From: SZUA-22 sp039714835
Lineage (GTDB): Bacteria; Bacteroidota; Ignavibacteria; Ignavibacteriales; Melioribacteraceae
Reading direction: 5' to 3'
Assembly (NCBI GenBank): GCA_039714835.1
Contig: JBDLIN010000231.1
Coordinates: 1 to 6,244 of the forward strand
DNA length: 6,244 nt
This document shows positions 1 through 4,226 of the stretch, one piece after another. The notes beneath the pieces were generated by a model. The model had not been told where the DNA came from and made no database searches. It worked only from the letters and a program-made list of their open reading frames with translations. Each line of letters starts with the position of its first letter. Positions within the stretch are counted from its first letter, which is position 1. Made by a program: the position numbers and the translations under genes.

Positions 1-290
1 TTAATAACACCAGTAGAGTTACATAATTTTTTTCGAGCGATTATGACAGCACCATGAACGATAAAACCTTCATGATCCTCATTACGAGAAATAGAAATAC
101 CAGTAATAGTAATATCAGAGGTTTCGGGTTCTTCGCATATTTCAATAACAAATGGAGCGAGATCGGCAAGAGAATTATTTAATTCTGGGAGTGCATCATC
201 TTTGCTTTTAATTTCGACTTCATCATTCTTAGAATTGATATATTTAATGATATGTTCACCATCTTTGAATTTGTACTTTAAGATATCCAT
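1..290 (-). CDS. Hypothetical element protein, C-terminus cut by window edge
   Basis: The reading frame starts at ATG 288-290 on the minus strand and stays open to position 1, giving at least 96 codons with no stop inside the window. An AGGG ribosome binding site (297-300) sits 6 nt before the start, and only 21 nt separate it from the preceding gene, so it is the third gene of the minus-strand operon. The protein begins MDILKYKFKDGEHIIKYI and continues with an acidic, polar stretch and beta-prone segments (DITITGISISR, then GFIVHGAVIIARKK). I see no signal peptide, membrane segment or catalytic motif. I do not recognise the family. Its position in the early operon of a mobile element suggests an accessory, single-stranded-DNA-binding or replication-associated protein, but that is a guess from context only. 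Confidence 0.75.
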   Translation of the reverse strand, partial: MDILKYKFKDGEHIIKYINSKNDEVEIKSKDDALPELNNSLADLAPFVIEICEEPETSDITITGISISRNEDHEGFIVHGAVIIARKKLCNSTGVI

Positions 291-311
291 AGTAAGCCCT
301 TTTTGTTTATG

Positions 312-683
312 TTATAGATTTAGTGAAGTTTGTTCAGGTTCGGGAAAAACATTATTTATTAAATTTTCTAATTTCTTTGTGTATTCAATAATCTGTCTGG
401 CTCGTTTGAAATAGAACTCCTTCCCTATCAAAGCTTCTCCCCTATTACGAGCAATAAAATATCCCTCATTACATGAGAATACCAAGTAAAAAGGTTTATC
501 AATTTTCTGCAAATAAAACTGATCGTTCTGAATTTCTCTAATCAACTTTGCAACGTTCCTTTTATAGTCAAGGATCGATTCATCTTTAGAATGATATCGA
601 TCATAGAAATATCTTGCATCCAGCGGACGATCAAAGCATGAAAAAGTAACGAGTTGAGAAAGCAACACATCTTTATCGATCAT
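312..683 (-). CDS. Probable winged-helix phage/element early protein
   Basis: A 123-residue soluble protein. Its ATG overlaps the stop of the upstream gene as TGATG (681-685), so the two are probably translationally coupled. Residues about 1-60 look like a helical, basic module. The region from about 70 to 110 (EGYFIARNRGEALIGKEFYF followed by KRARQIIEYTKKLENLI) resembles the common layout of small phage winged-helix proteins: a short beta hairpin GY(F/Y)IA, a turn, then a long basic helix. Such proteins occur in early or replication modules of temperate phages and plasmids and are mostly uncharacterised. No enzymatic motif is visible. I infer DNA binding from shape and context; homology to a named family was not verified. 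The C-terminus (EPEQTSLNL) is likely disordered. Confidence 0.75.
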   Translation of the reverse strand: MIDKDVLLSQLVTFSCFDRPLDARYFYDRYHSKDESILDYKRNVAKLIREIQNDQFYLQKIDKPFYLVFSCNEGYFIARNRGEALIGKEFYFKRARQIIEYTKKLENLINNVFPEPEQTSLNL

Positions 684-976
684 CAGGAAGCTTCCTTCTG
701 AAACCTACCATATTTTTTATTGATCTTTTTAGCTGCAAGGAAGAATGCTTCTTGAAGCTCTTTATCTTCAATCTTGCCATTTTGAAACTTAGAAACTCTC
801 TTAACGAAAGAATCTAATCCATTTTTAGAATATCTCGGTTTAACATAGAAAGGAAGAAAGATCGGAACGATCAAACAATGTTCGGCTAGGAATTTAATCC
901 AATCGGGAGTGGTCCCTAGATAAATAGCGGCTTCGGAAATATTTAAAAGTTGTTGAGTATTGTTATTATTTTTCAT
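683..976 (-). CDS. Excisionase/MerR-like helix-turn-helix protein
   Basis: A 97-residue protein, first gene of the minus-strand operon. Residues about 10-60 follow the helix-turn-helix_17/excisionase pattern: LLNISEAAIYLGTTPDWIKF as helix-turn-helix, then a strand-turn wing around VKPRYSK and a closing helix NGLDSFVKR. The family's usual form is LLTxxEAAxYLGVSxxTIxx...RIxxxDLxxFL, and the middle here is longer and more hydrophobic (LIVPIFLPFYV) than usual. The C-terminal 30 residues are helical and basic. The start ATG is supported by GAGGGA (983-988) 6 nt upstream. Divergent position opposite the repressor is where xis-, cro- or str-like regulators sit, so it may act as recombination directionality factor, early activator or both. 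Which of these cannot be told from sequence alone. Confidence 0.72.
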   Translation of the reverse strand: MKNNNNTQQLLNISEAAIYLGTTPDWIKFLAEHCLIVPIFLPFYVKPRYSKNGLDSFVKRVSKFQNGKIEDKELQEAFFLAAKKINKKYGRFQKEAS

Positions 977-1030
977 ACATTATCCCTCTAAAGATATGTA
1001 ATGAATAAAACTGTCAAAAAACGATATGGG

Positions 1031-1059
1031 AATATAGTTAATAAGATACACAATAACAA
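1031..1059 (-). promoter_or_regulatory. Candidate sigma70-type promoter of the minus-strand early operon
   Basis: Read on the minus strand, TTGTTA (1054-1059) is followed after exactly 17 nt by TATATT (1031-1036), matching the sigma70 consensus at 4/6 and 5/6. Transcription would begin near 1024, leaving a leader of about 48 nt before the ATG at 976. If the host uses Bacteroidota-type promoters, a TATCTTTA box (989-996) is an alternative, but it would place the start almost on the ribosome binding site. Confidence 0.5.
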
Positions 1060-1074
1060 ATAAAATATAGCTCA

Positions 1075-1089
1075 TAAGGTATTATCTTA
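1075..1089. promoter_or_regulatory. Candidate operator, 15-bp near-palindrome in the divergent control region
   Basis: TAAGGTATTATCTTA reads the same on both strands except for one mismatched position pair (and the central base). It covers TATTAT (1080-1085), a possible -10 box for the repressor-integrase transcript, though no good -35 accompanies it. A further half-site TAAGATA (1042-1048), identical to the first seven bases of the minus-strand reading, lies in the 17-nt spacer of the minus operon promoter. The repressor encoded at 1123-1470 is the natural ligand, repressing the early operon and its own gene. This is an inference from position and symmetry. Confidence 0.4.
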
Positions 1090-1122
1090 GTAGAGGTGCG
1101 GAGTTAGAAGCGAGGCATAGCA

Positions 1123-1470
1123 ATGACGCAAGAAGATAAGTATAAAATGGGGCAACGGATAAAAGAGGAGATAAAGAGAAAGTATAATACACTAAAGGAA
1201 ATAGGTGAAATAGTAGAAGTAAAGAATATGGCTGTGTATACTTCAAAAAAGCCAAAAGAACCAAGAGTGAGTACATTAGTGAAACTTGCTAAAGCTGGAT
1301 TAGATATTAATTACATTGTCACTGGTGAAAGAAAGAAAGGCATTATTGAAGAGCTTGAAGATTGTAACAAAAAAAATAAAGATTACAAAAGAGAAATTGA
1401 AGGTTGCAAAAAAGAAGTAGATGGATTAAAAGTAAAAATATATGATTTAATGGAAGTGCAAAAGAAATAA
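1123..1470 (+). CDS. XRE-like repressor with coiled-coil tail, no protease domain
   Basis: A 115-residue protein likely to maintain the dormant state of the element. Residues about 8-68 fit a lambda-repressor-like HTH: GQRIKEEIKR, then LKEIGEIVEVKNMAVYTSKK as the DNA-binding helices, then VSTLVKLAKAGLDINYIVTG, the (G/A)xDxNY(I/L)xTGE signature closing many XRE domains. Residues about 69-115 are highly charged with regular hydrophobic spacing and should form a coiled coil for dimerisation. There is no S24/LexA-type C-terminal domain, so self-cleavage after DNA damage is not expected. GAGG (1112-1115) lies 7 nt before the ATG. The integrase follows after 26 nt, so both are probably one transcript. 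The HTH is divergent in its recognition helix, hence moderate certainty about exact family. Confidence 0.8.
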   Translation: MTQEDKYKMGQRIKEEIKRKYNTLKEIGEIVEVKNMAVYTSKKPKEPRVSTLVKLAKAGLDINYIVTGERKKGIIEELEDCNKKNKDYKREIEGCKKEVDGLKVKIYDLMEVQKK

Positions 1471-1496
1471 AACCAATATAAAAAAGGGGCATAAAG

Positions 1497-2564
1497 ATGG
1501 CATCAATATATCAAAAGGGCGGGATTCTTTACCTAAGCTGGTATGATGAAGATATCAGTGGTGAAAGAATACGCAGACGTGAATCATTAAAGCTTAAGGA
1601 TACAAGAGAAAATCGAAAAATCGCAAATCTGATTAAAAAACAAAAAGAACATACGCTATTATTTTCATTACATGAGTTGAAAAAGGAAATTACTGTAAAT
1701 GATGCATACGATGAATTTATTGAAACTAAAAAGAAGTTAGCAGAAAAAACAAAAGAATATTATGAACAATCGATAAGGTCATTAAAAGAGAAGTATGGGA
1801 ATGCAAAAGTAGACAAGATTACGAATAAAGAAATAAATAATGTAATAGAAGGGATGGAACATCTAGGAGAAGAATCGAAAAACACTTACAAAAAAGGGAT
1901 GAAGACATTTTTTAATTATTTAATGAGAGAAAAATATTACTTTAAGAAAAATCCGGTTGAGGAGGTAAGATCAACTGGAGCAAAGAGAATTGAGACGATA
2001 ACAGATAAAGAATTGGAAAAGCTATTAGGATATTTTAAAAAAAGAAATATGGAGCATTACGATCTAGTAAAATTATTAGTGTTGTCAGGATTCAGGATAT
2101 CGGAAGCAATAGCATTACATTGGGAAGATATAAAAAGCGATCACATCATTGTTAGGAATAAGAAAGGGAAACGAAATGACTTCTTCCCTATCACTGCAGA
2201 ATTGCGTAAACATTTAAGTACCATTGAAAAGAAAGGTAAAAAAGTATTCAGATACAAAGAAGTATCATCTGTACGATATCTGAACAGCTTGATATCAAAA
2301 AAAACGAATAATAAATATTCATTCCATAGTCTAAGAAAAAAGTTTGCAACAGAGTGGGCGAAACATTTAATGCCAGCAGAGCTAAAAGAGTTAATGCGAC
2401 ATAGGGATATAAGAACGACAATGAAGCATTATGTTGGGTTAAATATCATTAAGATCGGAGAGAAAATGACGGTGACTAAATGGGGACTAAAGGAGGAAAT
2501 AACAGATAAAAACTGTCAAATAATTGATATAAAAACCGGTGAAATCCGTCAAAAAGGAGCATAA
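1497..2564 (+). CDS. int: Tyrosine-family site-specific integrase
   Basis: A 355-residue integrase catalysing recombination between element attP and chromosomal attB. Residues 1-50 form an arm-type DNA-binding domain (MASIYQKGGILYLSWYDED, then basic IRRRES). About 64-155 is the SAM-like core-binding domain (TVNDAYDEFIETKKK to KKNPVEE). About 165-325 is the catalytic domain, with Arg200 in SGFRISEAI, a basic hairpin lysine near 222-225 (NKKGKR), His277 and Arg280 in HSLR, His302 in LMRHRDI and the nucleophile Tyr312 in MKHYVG. All catalytic positions are present, so the enzyme looks intact; the His302-Tyr312 spacing is one residue longer than in many relatives. Translation is supported by AAAGGGG (1483-1489) 7 nt before the ATG. 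The gene ends 19 nt before the tRNA-Arg fragment, which is the expected place for an integrase beside its own attachment site. Confidence 0.95.
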   Translation: MASIYQKGGILYLSWYDEDISGERIRRRESLKLKDTRENRKIANLIKKQKEHTLLFSLHELKKEITVNDAYDEFIETKKKLAEKTKEYYEQSIRSLKEKYGNAKVDKITNKEINNVIEGMEHLGEESKNTYKKGMKTFFNYLMREKYYFKKNPVEEVRSTGAKRIETITDKELEKLLGYFKKRNMEHYDLVKLLVLSGFRISEAIALHWEDIKSDHIIVRNKKGKRNDFFPITAELRKHLSTIEKKGKKVFRYKEVSSVRYLNSLISKKTNNKYSFHSLRKKFATEWAKHLMPAELKELMRHRDIRTTMKHYVGLNIIKIGEKMTVTKWGLKEEITDKNCQIIDIKTGEIRQKGA

Positions 2565-2653
2565 TGAAAACTAATCCCATAACTACGGACCAGAAGGTTG
2601 GGGGTTCGAATCCTCCCGGGTGTACTAAAAACGCAACTTTTTTTCCCTCGTAA
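2564..2653 (+). CDS. Small ORF spanning the attachment core (doubtful)
   Basis: A 29-codon frame begins at an ATG overlapping the integrase stop (TAATG, 2562-2566), with AAAAAGGAG ending only 4 nt upstream. It runs through the tRNA fragment, so its middle reads KVGGSNPPG, the usual conceptual translation of a T arm. The N-terminal part (MKTNPITTDQ) is element DNA and the end is chromosomal. It may simply be chance, because the core sequence is constrained as tRNA rather than as protein. The start and coupling are reasonable, but no family supports it. Confidence 0.2.
   Translation: MKTNPITTDQKVGGSNPPGCTKNATFFPS
2583..2624 (+). other. Attachment site (att): 3' half of tRNA-Arg(ACG)
   Basis: The stretch matches the second half of a tRNA: anticodon loop CTACGGA (2583-2589, anticodon ACG at 2585-2587), 3' anticodon strand CCAGA (2590-2594), variable loop AGGTT, T arm GGGGG-TTCGAAT-CCTCC (2600-2616, one G-T pair), 3' acceptor strand CGGGTGT (2617-2623) and discriminator A2624. 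No 5' half precedes it: the bases before the loop do not pair with CCAGA, and no D arm is present. CTA rather than CCA follows, so CCA would be added after transcription. The integrase gene ends 19 nt before it. Known tRNA-targeting elements leave exactly such a truncated copy at the end away from the intact tRNA, so this is the element-chromosome boundary with chromosome to the right. The exact edges of the crossover core cannot be set without the other end. Confidence 0.9.
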
Positions 2654-2660
2654 CGTTGCG
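2632..2660 (+). terminator. Possible weak terminator region of the ancestral tRNA transcript
   Basis: A run of seven T (2638-2644) lies 14 nt after the tRNA end and is enclosed by a perfect 6-bp inverted repeat, CGCAAC (2632-2637) and GTTGCG (2655-2660). The T run is in the loop, not after the stem, so this is not a classical intrinsic terminator. Confidence 0.2.
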
Positions 2661-2756
2661 GTGACTAAAATTGCAAAAAATAGGCACTCAAACCTTAACA
2701 AACATTTCTTTTATATCTTGATCAGATAAAACTTGTTTTAACTTTTGATGTTTACT

Positions 2757-2891
2757 TTAACCATAGTTCCAGTAAATCCATGGGAAATGATCCTCTAACT
2801 TCGTCAATAATATCCATAACACAATAAAAAAAAGAATCACAAGACCAATGATACATCCTGGACCTCTTCCATCCTTTTTCCTCAATCCCAC
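2757..2891 (-). CDS. Small single-pass membrane protein, unrecognised
   Basis: A 44-residue frame on the minus strand from GTG (2889-2891) to TAA (2757-2759). AAAAGGG ends 6 nt before the GTG, a good ribosome binding site, and no ATG occurs earlier in the frame. The protein has a basic N-terminus (VGLRKKDGRGPG), one strongly hydrophobic segment at about 13-29 (CIIGLVILFFIVLWILL) and a short aromatic tail after a charged patch (KLEDH, then FPWIYWNYG). By the positive-inside rule the N-terminus would be cytoplasmic and the tail periplasmic. It is a lone gene in chromosomal flank DNA between the tRNA site and the GH cluster. The regular design argues for a real gene, but short length and the GTG start leave doubt. 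A small membrane toxin or envelope accessory protein are options; I do not recognise the family. Confidence 0.45.
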   Translation of the reverse strand: MGLRKKDGRGPGCIIGLVILFFIVLWILLTKLEDHFPWIYWNYG

Positions 2892-2981
2892 CTTAAACCC
2901 TTTTATTATTATTAAATAAGTTAAGAAAAATATGACTAATATATTTAATTATTAACTAGTGAGGAGGTGATTTCCCATCTG

Positions 2982-3161
2982 ATGAGTGATTTAAGAAAAG
3001 AAATCAAGTCTGACATTTTATTAAAAATTGAGAAGTTCCGTCTAAAAGAATAGCGGATCCACCAAAGGGAAGGCGGACAAGCCCAACTAAAGTCTTCTCA
3101 CCATATTCTTAACATTGTCCAATTTATTTTATTAACCTTACTCGTAACACTGCTTTATTAA
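2982..3161 (+). pseudogene. Small ORF interrupted by an amber codon; possible decayed membrane protein
   Basis: From ATG 2982 a 23-residue helical, charged peptide (MSDLRKEIKSDILLKIEKF...) runs to TAG 3051-3053. The upstream AGGAGGTGA (2962-2970) is a strong ribosome binding site, though 11 nt away. The same frame continues past the TAG for 35 codons to TAA 3159-3161 and ends in a hydrophobic stretch (ILNIVQFILLTLLVTLLY) that would make a membrane helix. Together it could be a 59-residue tail-anchored-like protein broken by one nonsense codon. Alternatively only the 23-residue peptide is made, or nothing is. The last 24 nt overlap the 3' end of the convergent GH130 gene. Confidence 0.25.
3057..3078 (-). 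terminator. Hairpin downstream of GH130, possible terminator
   Basis: On minus-strand RNA, GUCCGCC and GGUGGAU pair over 7 bp (two G-U pairs) around an 8-nt loop UUCCCUUU. It begins about 60 nt after the GH130 stop. The U-rich tract that follows (AUUCUUUU) starts several bases after the stem, so termination by this element alone is uncertain. On the plus strand the stem would contain A-C mismatches, which favours function on the minus transcript. Confidence 0.3.
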
Positions 3162-4091
3162 CTCTTCAACTGTTGATGTTGCTAATCCAACGGATGTATC
3201 AGCAGCGCCATAATATACTTTTACTTCTGAACTATCTATTGCATATCCTTCTTCATCATATTCTTCAGCAATTATTCCACAAGGAAAAACAACATTTGGT
3301 ACTTGTCCAACTAATTCATACAACTCACGTGGTTCTAAAATATTCTGTGAGCCGCGCGCAATAACTTTTGACGGATCATGAAGATCGAGCAGCATAACTC
3401 CAGCTTGATAAATCGGTGCGTAATGCATGGCAATACCATGATAAATATGAAGCCAGCCTTTTCTAGTCTTTATTGGGGGTGGACCGCTCCCAACCATTTC
3501 ATCCCAGTAATGATTTACTCCTTGTGCAATAAGTGATGTTCTTTCCCAATTTACTAAGTCTTTCGATTTAGAAAGAAATATTGAATTACCAGTTAGTGGC
3601 CCCCCTTCTACTTGTGCTGTATTAGGTCTATCTAATCTATAATACTCACCATCAATTTTTTCAGGGAAAAGAACTCCATTACGAACATCCTTATCAGATA
3701 CAATTCCCATAAATTCAAATTTTTGGAAATCATTCGTCTTAGCTAAGCCTAAACTACAATAATCCTCAACATCCATTGCAAACATTATATAGTATTCATC
3801 ATCAATTTTTGTAATTCGCGGATCGTACATGTGATGTAATGTTAAGCCCAAGTTTTCTAATCCTTCAAATTTTATAACTTTATCATCAACCCTAAAATTG
3901 ATTCCATCCTCACTCTCAGCCATAATAAAATAAGTACGCCTTCCCCTATTTTGAACTCTAAGCATCAGTAAATACTTATCCTCAAACTTGATAGCACCAG
4001 GATTAAATACAGAGCTAACATCTTGCAAAATTGGCTGGATAGCTGGTATATCACTATTAACAACTATCGGATTATTTTTGTGTCTAATCAT
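3138..4091 (-). CDS. GH130 family glycoside phosphorylase (mannoside-type)
   Basis: A 317-residue five-bladed beta-propeller enzyme of family GH130, of normal length and with no signal peptide, so cytoplasmic. Family members mostly cleave beta-mannosidic disaccharides or oligosaccharides with inorganic phosphate, giving mannose 1-phosphate. Family blocks occur in order: VFNPGAIKFEDKYLLMLR (28-45), MYDPRITKIDDEYYIMF (88-104) with Asp90 as the presumed proton donor, GVLFPEKIDGEYYRLDRP (139-156), SGPPPIKTRKGWLHIYHG (202-219), YQAGVMLLDL (228-237) and PNVVFPCG (265-272). Arg155, Lys208, His218 and Tyr228 are candidate phosphate ligands, so I favour phosphorylase over the hydrolytic GH130 branch; the exact substrate cannot be read. 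AGG (4100-4102) lies 8 nt before the ATG. It follows the fucosidase by 135 nt on the same strand with no hairpin between, so they may be co-transcribed. Confidence 0.92.
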   Translation of the reverse strand: MIRHKNNPIVVNSDIPAIQPILQDVSSVFNPGAIKFEDKYLLMLRVQNRGRRTYFIMAESEDGINFRVDDKVIKFEGLENLGLTLHHMYDPRITKIDDEYYIMFAMDVEDYCSLGLAKTNDFQKFEFMGIVSDKDVRNGVLFPEKIDGEYYRLDRPNTAQVEGGPLTGNSIFLSKSKDLVNWERTSLIAQGVNHYWDEMVGSGPPPIKTRKGWLHIYHGIAMHYAPIYQAGVMLLDLHDPSKVIARGSQNILEPRELYELVGQVPNVVFPCGIIAEEYDEEGYAIDSSEVKVYYGAADTSVGLATSTVEELIKQCYE

Positions 4092-4226
4092 AATTTTTTC
4101 CTAAAATATTATTTTAAAATTAAAACTACCTTATTAAGAAAAAGTAATAAATATTTTGATTTATAATAATTTCCTAAATATACATTCAGTCATTAGTACT
4201 TCCAATTCATAAGCATTTAATTTCTT

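Larger units (their letters stand above)
2625..3137. other. Chromosomal flank with no large gene
   Basis: This 513-nt stretch between the tRNA fragment and the GH130 stop carries no reading frame of ordinary size on either strand. It contains the two small membrane ORFs listed separately, the hairpin at 3057-3078, and an AT-rich inverted repeat TAAAAC-TT-GTTTTA (2727-2740), which sits 17 nt after the stop of the minus-strand small protein and could contribute to transcript ending. The segment 2900-2960 is very AT-rich and may hold promoters for the two diverging small ORFs, but none stands out. Confidence 0.6.

Noticed and set aside
202..414. Plus-strand frame of 70 codons
   Set aside because: It lies antisense across the starts and ends of two well-supported minus-strand genes and has no ribosome binding site or family resemblance.
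1012..1017. TTGACA on the minus strand as -35 box of the early operon
   Set aside because: The hexamer is perfect, but a suitably spaced -10 (about 989-996) would put the transcript start on top of the ribosome binding site at 983-988. The upstream TTGTTA-17-TATATT pair gives a sensible leader.
1082..1276. Minus-strand frame of 64 codons, hydrophobic
   Set aside because: It is antisense to the repressor gene and its control region; the leucine-rich look comes from reading purine-rich coding DNA backwards.
2520..2627. A complete tRNA gene before or around the tRNA-Arg fragment
   Set aside because: The bases before 2583 do not form a D arm or the 5' strands needed to pair with CCAGA and CGGGTGT; they are the integrase end and a short spacer. 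Only the 3' half exists.
3173..3364. Plus-strand frame of 63 codons
   Set aside because: It is antisense within the GH130 gene; the low-complexity leucine/glutamine/histidine composition is typical of a shadow frame.
4092..4226. A terminator between the fucosidase and GH130 genes
   Set aside because: The interval is AT-rich with short A/T inverted repeats only; no GC-containing stem followed by a T run was found, so co-transcription remains the simpler view.
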